From the NCBI GenBank assembly GCA_039680625.1, contig JBDKSN010000091.1, positions 1-38,018 of the forward strand: DNA of 38,018 nt, read 5' to 3'. Numbering within the stretch: position 1 is the first letter of the stretch; every line of letters begins with the position of its first letter. Made by a program: the position numbers and the translations under genes. Source of the DNA: JAAYDS01 sp039680625 (GTDB taxonomy: Bacteria; Chloroflexota; Anaerolineae; UBA1429). Shown here piece by piece: positions 7,886-14,509 of this stretch. The notes below the pieces were generated by a model that saw nothing but the letters and a program-made list of their open reading frames with translations, was not told the origin of the DNA and did no database searches.

Positions 7886-8314
7886 ATGAAGCGCGCCGTA
7901 ATCTTGGTACTCTTGATGCTTGCTAGTCTGCTGGTTGCTTGTCAGCCAAGTGATTCGCCAGAGAAAGCAGCGAGGGAATGGGTTGAGGCCTCGCTGAACT
8001 ACGATGGCAACAAGATGGCTCAACGAACCTGTACTGCTCTACAAGAGGAACTACAAAACCAAGCTCTGCTACTTTCGGCTTTTGCTGCCTTAGGTCAAAT
8101 GTACACGGGCCAGCAGACGCAAGGCGACATCTCAGAGTTGCATTTCGAGACGCTCAACAGGAGCGGTGATACTGCTCAAGTTCGGGTTACTGGTGAAATC
8201 CATGTTGCAGTACTTGCATTTTCCCAGGCAGAGCAAGTGGACGAGACGTGGCGGATGATTCGGGAAGATGGAAAATGGAAGTGGTGTGGGCTCGCGGATA
8301 TCCCAATACAGTAG
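7886..8314 (+). CDS. Small secreted lipoprotein, possibly DUF4878/NTF2-like
   Basis: A 142-aa protein with an excellent ribosome-binding site AGGAGG (7873-7878) seven bases before the ATG at 7886. It opens MKRAVILVLLMLASLLVAC, a lipoprotein signal peptide with lipobox LVAC, and the mature part starts QPSDSPEKAAREWVEAS. The pattern of a helix with Ala-Arg-Glu-Trp, a Cys-containing loop and a C-terminal beta-rich part ending in DGKWKWCGL fits small NTF2-like DUF4878 lipoproteins, but this is a resemblance only. Base composition is lower in GC than its neighbours, hinting at separate origin. No function is assigned. Confidence 0.8.
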   Translation: MKRAVILVLLMLASLLVACQPSDSPEKAAREWVEASLNYDGNKMAQRTCTALQEELQNQALLLSAFAALGQMYTGQQTQGDISELHFETLNRSGDTAQVRVTGEIHVAVLAFSQAEQVDETWRMIREDGKWKWCGLADIPIQ

Positions 8315-8379
8315 GGAGAGTACATAACGTGTTCGATCAGTTTTCTCTCGCTATACTTATTGCGAGGCAGAACGGAGCT

Positions 8380-8409
8380 TTGGCACAGTGCGCCGGCGGC
8401 GGCTATAAT
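8380..8409 (+). promoter_or_regulatory. Promoter of the PH-domain/DUF92 genes
   Basis: TTGGCA (8380-8385), 18-bp spacer and a perfect TATAAT (8404-8409); transcription would start near 8416, about 30 bases before the ATG at 8447. Confidence 0.7.
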
Positions 8410-8446
8410 CCCCTAGGTCAACTCGCCCGTGAGGCAGTGAACAAGT

Positions 8447-9373
8447 ATGGTGTTTCAACCTGACCGACGCGCAGGCATCGCGTCGAGCCTAATCATCCTC
8501 TTGGTCATCCTGAGCATCCAAGCGTTGGTGCTGATCGATATCTTTGGGCAGCGCCTGGGGCCTGGGCAGTATCTGACCGCAGTGCTGTTTCTGCTCACGC
8601 TGCCCGTGCTGGCGTTGTGGGCCTATTGGTTCTACCAACTGTGCACCCTGTCGTACCTGTTGAGCCGCGATGCGCTGACCATCCGCTGTGGCTGGTTCGA
8701 GCGCGTCGTCCCCCTGCGCCTAGTCGAGCGTTGTGTAGAGGGCAGCGAGGTGGCCGCCGATGCGCACTTGCACGGCGTGAGCTGGCCCGGCTTTGTTCGC
8801 GGGCACATGCACCTACGCGGTCTGGGTCGGGTGCGTGTGTATAGCACTGCCCCGCTCGGACAGCAGCTCATCGTCGTCTGCAACCGCGCCGCTGAAGGCG
8901 ACCTTGCCGACGAAGAGCTGGATCTGACCGTGTCCATCTCGCCGCGCGACCAAGAGCTGTTCCTCAAGACCTTGCAGGCCAGGCGAGATATGGGGCCATT
9001 GCACAACGTCGAGCCTGGGCTTGTGTGGCGCGGTGTGGCTGCCTGGCCCGTCTGGCGCGACCGGCTCTTTTGGACGCTGGCGTTGTCTGCTCTCGTCCTC
9101 GGCGTAGCGCTCTATGGGCTACTGGCTCTGCGCTATCGCGCGCTGCCCACGCGCTTGCCGCTGCATTTCGGGCGCGACCAGCTAGCCGACCGCATCGGCC
9201 TCAAGCAAGAGTTGCTGATCGTGCCGGCCATCGGCTCGCTCGTCACGCTGGTCAACGGCGTCCTGGCGATCGTGGTGCACCGCCACGAGCGGCTGGCTGC
9301 GTTGTTGCTGAGCAGCGGCTCGCTCGGCATCGTCGCTCTTTCGTGGGTGGCCCTGGTGGGCCTCATCTACTGA
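8447..9373 (+). CDS. PH-domain-containing membrane protein
   Basis: A 308-aa protein. Residues about 10-70 contain two membrane segments, the middle (about 70-175) is a soluble beta-rich domain that looks like a bacterial pleckstrin-homology domain (LSRDALTIRCGWFERVVPL, then RGLGRVRVYSTAP), and residues about 200-308 hold three more membrane segments with a short DUF1648-like stretch (LPLHFGRDQLADR). Its TGA overlaps the ATG of the DUF92 gene, so the two are coupled. Such proteins are common but uncharacterised. The domain assignment rests on pattern and is moderately sure. Confidence 0.75.
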   Translation: MVFQPDRRAGIASSLIILLVILSIQALVLIDIFGQRLGPGQYLTAVLFLLTLPVLALWAYWFYQLCTLSYLLSRDALTIRCGWFERVVPLRLVERCVEGSEVAADAHLHGVSWPGFVRGHMHLRGLGRVRVYSTAPLGQQLIVVCNRAAEGDLADEELDLTVSISPRDQELFLKTLQARRDMGPLHNVEPGLVWRGVAAWPVWRDRLFWTLALSALVLGVALYGLLALRYRALPTRLPLHFGRDQLADRIGLKQELLIVPAIGSLVTLVNGVLAIVVHRHERLAALLLSSGSLGIVALSWVALVGLIY

Positions 9374-10227
9374 TGGCGCCTGCGTTGGTCGCCTGGCTAT
9401 GGGGGCTCGGGCTTGGCCTGCTGGTCGGCCTAGCCACCTTGTTGGGCAATGTGGCCACGCGGAGCGGCGCCCTAACCCTGGCCATCCTCACGGGTCTCGT
9501 CGCCGGGTTGGGTGGCTGGGAGTGGGGCGTAGTCCTCGTGGCGTTTGACGCCTGCCTGTTCGTTACCGTGCGCTATCGCCGCGTTGTCAAGGCCAGCATC
9601 GAGACTGTGGGTCGCGAGCCACGCCTCGGCTGGGCGGGAGCGCTTGCCCGCCTCGGTTGGGCGGCGATCCTCGCAACTCTTTACGGCCGTTCGGACAGCG
9701 CTCTTGGCTATGCAGCCTTTGTGGGCGCGGTGGCCGCTTCAGCGGCCGATCTCGCCGCCACGCAACTGGGCGTGTTGAGCGCCCAGCGCCCCCGGCTAGT
9801 GACCACCTGGCGTCCAGCTTTGCCGGGGACGCCCGGCGCTATCTCGACGCTCGGTACCATTGCCGCGGTGGGCGCCTCTTGGCTCATCGGCCTGGTGGCC
9901 TTGAGTGCGCAGGCATTGTCGAGCTGGCTGGCGCAGTCTCCCGCAGCGCCGCTCTGGGCGTGGCTGCCCGTGGCCGCGTTGGCCGGCGGCATGGCCGGCA
10001 CCGTGCTCGACAGCCTTCTCGCCGCTACGGGGCAGCGGGTCTACTATGATCCGCGCCGCGAGCAACCCAGCGAGTGCGATGTCGACAGCACGGGCGCGCC
10101 CAACGAGCCTGTTCGTGGCTGGGCCTGGCTCACGAGCGAGGCCATCGATTTGGTGAGCACTGCTGTGGGCGCGGCGGCCACCTGCGCGGTGGCGACGTGG
10201 CTTGCACATTCCCTGGGTCACTGGTAG
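9373..10227 (+). CDS. DUF92 family membrane protein (TMEM19/VTE6-like)
   Basis: A 284-aa protein with about seven membrane segments. GTPGAISTLGT and the preceding acidic/Ser-rich stretch (YAAFVGAVAASAADLAATQLG) match the DUF92 signature (typically D...E.G and GTxGGxSxxGT). Plant members (VTE6) phosphorylate phytyl phosphate with CTP; the bacterial role is unproven. The frame is open back to 9025, but that region is the overlapping upstream gene; the ATG at 9373 shares bases with that gene's TGA and starts directly at a membrane helix. Polyprenyl/phytyl-phosphate kinase activity is possible inference only. Confidence 0.8.
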   Translation: MAPALVAWLWGLGLGLLVGLATLLGNVATRSGALTLAILTGLVAGLGGWEWGVVLVAFDACLFVTVRYRRVVKASIETVGREPRLGWAGALARLGWAAILATLYGRSDSALGYAAFVGAVAASAADLAATQLGVLSAQRPRLVTTWRPALPGTPGAISTLGTIAAVGASWLIGLVALSAQALSSWLAQSPAAPLWAWLPVAALAGGMAGTVLDSLLAATGQRVYYDPRREQPSECDVDSTGAPNEPVRGWAWLTSEAIDLVSTAVGAAATCAVATWLAHSLGHW

Positions 10228-10285
10228 AATCTCGCCCATCGGCGAGACTGACTCGACAATCCGTCGTGCACGAGGAGGGGTCGGA

Positions 10286-10921
10286 ATGGGTTACAAAGAG
10301 ACCATTTATCAGGGCATCCTAGAGGGCGACCGCAATGCAGTCGTCTCGGCGACCACCGCGGCCCTGGCAGACCACATGCCCGCTGGTGAGATCCTGAACG
10401 AGGCGATGATTCCGGCGATGGCCGAGGTCGGGCGTCTGTTCGAGATCAACGAGTATTATGTGCCCGAGCTGCTCATCGCCGCGCGTGCGATGCAGGCGGG
10501 CCTCGACCTGCTCAAGCCCAAGCTCGTCACCGAGGGCGTCGAGCCGAAGGGCAAGGTTGTTGTCGGCACCGTCAAGGGCGACCTGCACGACATCGGTAAG
10601 AACCTCGTGGCGATCATGGTCGAGGGCGCGGGCTATGAGGTCATCGACCTCGGCGTCGACGTCTCGCCAGAAAAGTTCGTCCAGACGGCGATCGAGAATG
10701 GCGCCGATGTGATCGGTATGTCCGCCCTCTTGACCACTACCATGCCCAGCATGAGGGCCACGATCGAGGCGCTCAAAGAATCGGGCATGAGAGATAAGAT
10801 CAAGGTGATGATCGGCGGCGCGCCTGTGACTCAGAAGTACGCCGATGAGATCGGCGCCGACGGCTATGGCCGCGATGCCGCCGCTGCCGCCAAGCTGGTG
10901 GGCCAGCTCATCGGCCGATAA
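10286..10921 (+). CDS. Corrinoid (cobalamin-binding) methyltransferase protein, MtbC/MtaC-like
   Basis: A 211-aa protein of the two-domain corrinoid carrier type. The N-terminal part (residues about 1-85) is the helical Met-synthase-like cap, and the C-terminal Rossmann-like part contains the cobalamin lower-ligand motif DLHDIGKN (the D-x-H-x-x-G pattern) and later MSALLTTTMP and VMIGGAPVT. In methanol- or methylamine-type systems this protein carries a methyl group between two methyltransferases. Neither partner enzyme is encoded nearby. A strong ribosome site GAGGAGGGG (10271-10279) fixes the ATG at 10286. A perfect terminator follows 17 bp after the stop, so it is the end of its transcript. 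Confidence 0.92.
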   Translation: MGYKETIYQGILEGDRNAVVSATTAALADHMPAGEILNEAMIPAMAEVGRLFEINEYYVPELLIAARAMQAGLDLLKPKLVTEGVEPKGKVVVGTVKGDLHDIGKNLVAIMVEGAGYEVIDLGVDVSPEKFVQTAIENGADVIGMSALLTTTMPSMRATIEALKESGMRDKIKVMIGGAPVTQKYADEIGADGYGRDAAAAAKLVGQLIGR

Positions 10922-10938
10922 CGCGGCCTCGAAAAGCG

Positions 10939-10976
10939 CAGGCGTTCGTGGCGTCGCCCACGAACGCCTGTTGTTC
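10939..10976 (+). terminator. Rho-independent terminator after the corrinoid protein gene
   Basis: A perfect 13-bp stem, CAGGCGTTCGTGG (10939-10951) and its complement (10958-10970), with a six-base loop, followed by TTGTTCT. Confidence 0.8.
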
Positions 10977-11055
10977 TCTCCGGTTGTCGAAGACGAAGGC
11001 GTGCCTCGTTCGCTAGTCAAGGCCAAAGCACTCGTCCAAGCCAGTCCTGGTCTCG

Positions 11056-11086
11056 TTGTTCCCCTCTGCGCGCTCTGTGCTATAAT
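11056..11086 (+). promoter_or_regulatory. Extended -10 promoter of ruvB-queH-queA
   Basis: A perfect TATAAT (11081-11086) preceded by TGC forms an extended -10 element. The -35 (TTGTTC at 11056) is weak and 19 bp away. Transcription would start near 11093, about 30 bases upstream of ruvB. Confidence 0.6.
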
Positions 11087-11121
11087 GCGGCGTATGCCGA
11101 CTAGGGCAGAAAGGCGTCGCT

Positions 11122-12150
11122 GTGACCGACCGGATCATCTCGCCCCGCATCGACCCAGAAGACGCTCCCATCGAGCGTAGTCTGCGGCCCGCACGCCTCG
11201 CCGAGTACATCGGCCAAGAGCGGGTGATCGAGAACCTGCGCGTGGCGCTCGAGGCAGCCATCGGCCGCGGCGAGGCGCTGGATCACACGCTGCTCTATGG
11301 CCCGCCCGGCCTGGGCAAGACCACGCTGGCCTATGTCATCGCCGCCGAGATGGGCGTAAACATCAAGACGACCTCAGGCCCGGTCATCGAGCGGCCGGGA
11401 GACCTGGCGGCCATCCTCACCAACCTGCGCCAGGGCGACGTGTTGTTCATCGACGAGATCCACCGCCTCAGCCGGCATGTCGAAGAGGTGCTCTATCCCG
11501 CCATGGAAGACTATTGCCTCGATATCATCATCGGCAAAGGGCCTGGCGCGCGCAGCATCCGCTTGAACTTGCCTCACTTTACCCTGATCGGCGCCACTAC
11601 TCGCATCGCACTGCTCACCTCGCCCCTGCGCGATCGCTTTGGCGTGGTGCACCGTCTGGACTTTTATGGAATCGAGGCAATGACGGCCATCGTCTCGCGC
11701 TCGGCGGCCATCTTGGGCGTGCCCATCGATGCCGAGGGCATCCAAGAGATCGCCAGTCGAGCACGAGGCACGCCTCGCGTGGCCAATCGCCTGCTCAAGC
11801 GCGTGCGCGACTTTGCCGAGGTCCGCGGCTCGGGCGTGATCGACGCCGTCACGGCTCGCCAGGCGCTGAGCATGCTCGAAGTCGACGCCTTGGGCCTCGA
11901 TAGCTCTGACCGGCGCGTGTTGCGGACCATCATCGAAAAGTTCGACGGCGGCCCCGTCGGCCTCGAGACGATCTCGGCGGCGCTCAACGAAGATGCAGAC
12001 ACGATCATGGATGTGTACGAGCCCTATCTCATCCAGCTAGGCTTTATCGAGCGCACGCCGCGCGGGCGCACCGCCACACGCCGCGCTCACGAGCACCTGG
12101 GCCTGCCCTATGTCGAACGCCCAGGCGAACAGCAGGCGACTCTGTTCTGA
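11122..12150 (+). CDS. ruvB: Holliday junction branch migration DNA helicase RuvB
   Basis: A 342-aa AAA+ ATPase that drives branch migration of Holliday junctions with RuvA. Walker A is GPPGLGKTT, Walker B is FIDEIHRL, sensor 1 is IGATTR and the arginine finger region is PLRDRFG, followed by the C-terminal winged-helix domain ending ERTPRGRTATRRAHEHLG. The length matches RuvB (about 335-350 aa). The start is GTG at 11122. ruvA and ruvC are not in this window. The TGA overlaps the queH ATG (TGATG), giving a coupled ruvB-queH-queA order. Confidence 0.97.
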   Translation: MTDRIISPRIDPEDAPIERSLRPARLAEYIGQERVIENLRVALEAAIGRGEALDHTLLYGPPGLGKTTLAYVIAAEMGVNIKTTSGPVIERPGDLAAILTNLRQGDVLFIDEIHRLSRHVEEVLYPAMEDYCLDIIIGKGPGARSIRLNLPHFTLIGATTRIALLTSPLRDRFGVVHRLDFYGIEAMTAIVSRSAAILGVPIDAEGIQEIASRARGTPRVANRLLKRVRDFAEVRGSGVIDAVTARQALSMLEVDALGLDSSDRRVLRTIIEKFDGGPVGLETISAALNEDADTIMDVYEPYLIQLGFIERTPRGRTATRRAHEHLGLPYVERPGEQQATLF

Positions 12151-12938
12151 TGAACGCGCGGGTGATCGACATCTCCGGGCGTGAGCTCTCGCCGTGCGAG
12201 GCCGAGCGCGCGCTCCAGCTGGTGGCTCAGGGCAAGGCCGAGCTGGTGTCATCGGCGCCGCTGACCATTCGCCTGTTGCGCGCGGTGAGCATCCCTACGC
12301 CAGAGCCAGCGCCCTTGCCCCTGGCCGGCCAGCGCCTGCTGCTGCACGTCTGTTGCGCGCCTTGCGCTACCTACAGTGTGCGTCGTCTGCAAGAGCAGGG
12401 CGCAGCGGTCACCGCCTTTTGGTACAACCCCAATGTGCATCCGTACAGCGAGCATGAGCGCCGCCGCGAAAGCCTGGCCCGCTATGCCGCTGAGGTCGGG
12501 TTGGCGGTGCTCTGGGAGCCGGACTATGACCTGGTGCCCTTCCTGCGGCGCATCGTCGGGCACGAACGCCCAGGCGAGCGTTGCGCACTCTGCTATGCCC
12601 AACGCCTGGAGCGCACCGCCCAACGCGCCGCCGAGCATGGATTCGACGCCTTTTGTACCACGCTGCTCATCAGCCCTTACCAAGACCAGGCGTTGATCCG
12701 CCAGGTGGGCGACTCGGTCGCGGCGCAGGTTGGGGTGCCCTTTTATTTTGAGAACTTGCGGCGAGGCTTTGCCGAGCACCATCGCCTGGCCCGTGAGCAT
12801 GGCCTCTATCAACAGACCTATTGTGGCTGCGTATACAGCGAGTGGGAGGCCCAGCTCAAGCGAGACCAGCGCGTGTACCACCGGCCTCTCGACAGCCAAC
12901 TCGCGGCCGGTGAGGAAGTGCCCATTGCTGACGAGTGA
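12150..12938 (+). CDS. queH: Epoxyqueuosine reductase QueH with extra N-terminal module
   Basis: A 262-aa protein. From residue about 63 it is QueH (former DUF208): LLLHVCCAPC, then FWYNPNVHPYSEHERR, then RCALCYAQRLERTA and YCGCVYSEW, which carry the cysteines that hold the iron-sulfur cluster and metal. QueH converts epoxyqueuosine in tRNA to queuosine, replacing the B12-dependent QueG. The first about 50 residues (VIDISGRELSPCEAERALQ, then QGKAELVSSAPLTIRLL) are not part of usual QueH, which starts close to the HVCC motif. They resemble the N-terminal GKA-containing module of RRXRR/IscB-like and HNH proteins. The next gene, queA, makes the substrate of QueH. Confidence 0.93.
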   Translation: MNARVIDISGRELSPCEAERALQLVAQGKAELVSSAPLTIRLLRAVSIPTPEPAPLPLAGQRLLLHVCCAPCATYSVRRLQEQGAAVTAFWYNPNVHPYSEHERRRESLARYAAEVGLAVLWEPDYDLVPFLRRIVGHERPGERCALCYAQRLERTAQRAAEHGFDAFCTTLLISPYQDQALIRQVGDSVAAQVGVPFYFENLRRGFAEHHRLAREHGLYQQTYCGCVYSEWEAQLKRDQRVYHRPLDSQLAAGEEVPIADE

Positions 12939-13953
12939 CTTTGACTATGACCTGCCCCCTGAACTGATTGCCCAGCAGCCCATCGAGCCACGCGACGCGT
13001 CGCGGCTGATGGTGGTGCATCGTGGGGATGGCCAGCTCGAACACCGCCATTTCTACGACATCGTCGACTATCTCCGTGCCGGCGATGTGCTGGTGGCCAA
13101 CGAGACCCGGGTCATCCCTGCGCGGATTCAGGCGCGCAAAGTGCCCAGCGGCGGCCACGTCGAACTCTTGTTGCTGGCGCGTCGTGCGCCTACGGTCTGG
13201 GAGAGCCTGGTCAAGGGCCGGCGCGTCGACGTGGGCCAACGTCTGGCTCTCTTGCGCGACGGTGAGCCTGTGGTCGAGGGCGTGGTGCGCGCCATCGCTG
13301 CCTCGGGTGGCCGCATCATCGAATTCGCCGAGCCCGTCGATGACCTGCTTGACAGTCTGGGCAGCGTGCCTCTGCCGCCCTATATCCACCAGCCCTTGGG
13401 CGACACCGAGCGCTATCAGACCGTGTATGCTCGCCAGAGGGGCAGCGTAGCCGCCCCTACGGCAGGGCTGCACTTTACGCCGGCGCTCATCGAGCGTGTG
13501 CGCCAGATGGGTGTGATCTGGGCGACCATTGTGTTGCACATCGGGCTAGACACTTTTCGGCCGGTCAGCGAAGAGCAAGTCGAAGACCACCAGATCCACA
13601 CCGAGAGCTGCTGGCTCAATGAAGAGACCGCAGCGATCATCAACGCAGCCAAGGCTGAGGGTCGGCGGGTCATCGCGGTGGGCACCACGGCCGTGCGTGC
13701 CCTCGAGACCGCCGCCCGTGGGCAGACGATGGGCGTCGTGCCCTGGGCGGGCGACACCGACCTCTTCATCTATCCCGGCTACCAGTTCCGCGTGGTCGAT
13801 GCGTTGATCACTAACTTGCACCTGCCCCGCTCGTCGCTGTTGATGCTCATCTCGGCCCTGGCCGGCCGCGAACTGATCCGCAACGCCTATGCCGAGGCGA
13901 TTCGCGAGCGCTATCGCTTCTACAGCCTGGGCGACAGTATGCTCATTCTATGA
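12925..13953 (+). CDS. queA: tRNA preQ1(34) S-adenosylmethionine ribosyltransferase-isomerase QueA
   Basis: A 342-aa enzyme that transfers the ribosyl part of S-adenosylmethionine to preQ1 in tRNA, giving epoxyqueuosine. Family landmarks are FDYDLPPELIAQ at the N-terminus, ANETRVIPAR, AAPTAGLHFT, LHIGLDTFRPV, VGTTAVRALE and TDLFIYPGYQF. The frame is open from 12730, but that part is the overlapping queH gene. The start is either TTG at 12925, which has GAGGA eight or nine bases upstream, or GTG at 12910 without a clear ribosome site; I chose 12925. It overlaps the 3' end of queH by 14 bp and forms the queuosine pair with it. Confidence 0.95.
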   Translation: MLTSDFDYDLPPELIAQQPIEPRDASRLMVVHRGDGQLEHRHFYDIVDYLRAGDVLVANETRVIPARIQARKVPSGGHVELLLLARRAPTVWESLVKGRRVDVGQRLALLRDGEPVVEGVVRAIAASGGRIIEFAEPVDDLLDSLGSVPLPPYIHQPLGDTERYQTVYARQRGSVAAPTAGLHFTPALIERVRQMGVIWATIVLHIGLDTFRPVSEEQVEDHQIHTESCWLNEETAAIINAAKAEGRRVIAVGTTAVRALETAARGQTMGVVPWAGDTDLFIYPGYQFRVVDALITNLHLPRSSLLMLISALAGRELIRNAYAEAIRERYRFYSLGDSMLIL

Positions 13954-14147
13954 TAGTGTGTTTGCGTCGTACGTGTCGCTGTCAGACATCGTGGTTGGTG
14001 GTTGGCCACTAGGCTGCGCGTTGCCGGCATGGGAAATCGGCTCTATCGAGCAGCCTCATTTGACCTACCGACGACGAAGGCTATATTTTATGTTATGATG
14101 CCACTGGGCTTGGCGGAAGCCCATCATTCCACCGAAGGAGACAAACC
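13954..14147 (+). other. Intergenic region with promoter of the Cys-rich miniprotein
   Basis: About 190 bp without a credible gene. It holds a promoter at 14060-14087 and the ribosome site AAGGAGA just before 14148. Confidence 0.5.
14060..14087 (+). promoter_or_regulatory. Promoter of the Cys-rich miniprotein gene
   Basis: TTGACC (14060-14065), 16-bp spacer, TATATT (14082-14087). Transcription would start near 14094, leaving a leader of about 55 bases. Confidence 0.6.
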
Positions 14148-14345
14148 ATGGGTCTGTTTGGTAGAAAAGACAAAGGCCGTCGCTGCTCGGACTGCAAGCA
14201 CTATGTGATGATCGAGGGTTATGGCTACTGTGCCAAAGCTATCCCGGCGAGCGTCGATGTGCGCATGCTCTCAGGTTCCGGCCTCAAACGGCAGTGCCCC
14301 AAGTGCCCGGAAGAGATGACCTGCCCCGACTGGACCAGCAAGTAG
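14148..14345 (+). CDS. Small cysteine-rich protein with two CxxC motifs, function unknown
   Basis: A 65-aa protein with ribosome site AAGGAG before the ATG. Six cysteines are at residues 13, 16, 28, 50, 53 and 59: CSDC, a single Cys, then CPKC and a final Cys. The spacing suggests a zinc or iron-sulfur site; the N-terminus GLFGRKDKGRRC is basic, the C-terminus is acidic. It has its own promoter and a strong terminator, so it is expressed as a single-gene unit. No family is recognised with confidence. Confidence 0.8.
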   Translation: MGLFGRKDKGRRCSDCKHYVMIEGYGYCAKAIPASVDVRMLSGSGLKRQCPKCPEEMTCPDWTSK

Positions 14346-14362
14346 AGGTCCTCGCACTTATT

Positions 14363-14398
14363 GGCGGGCACGCAATCATCGTGCCCGCCTTCTTTTTT
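14363..14398 (+). terminator. Rho-independent terminator of the Cys-rich miniprotein gene
   Basis: GGCGGGCACG (14363-14372) pairs perfectly with CGTGCCCGCC (14380-14389) around a seven-base loop and is followed by TTCTTTTTT. Confidence 0.93.
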
Positions 14399-14436
14399 GG
14401 CTCATTGCATAGCGCTGCTCGGTATTTACGCAAAGG

Positions 14437-14465
14437 TTGCCGCATTGCACTTACCAGTGTAGACT
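14437..14465 (+). promoter_or_regulatory. Possible promoter of the MalT/BTAD regulator
   Basis: TTGCCG (14437-14442), 17-bp spacer, TAGACT (14460-14465), four of six matches in each box. It is the only reasonable candidate in the 110 bp between the upstream terminator and the regulator. Confidence 0.3.
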
Positions 14466-14509
14466 AGAAAAGTATACGCTACGTCCGTCTCACCAACAGG
14501 ATGCCATGA

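Noticed and set aside
9025..9372. Longer N-terminus for the DUF92 protein
   Set aside because: This part is Arg/Ala/Pro-rich and lies over the PH-domain gene; the ATG at 9373 overlaps the upstream stop in the usual coupled way.
12730..12909. Longer N-terminus for QueA
   Set aside because: It overlaps the conserved C-terminal part of QueH, and known QueA proteins start at the FDYDLP segment.
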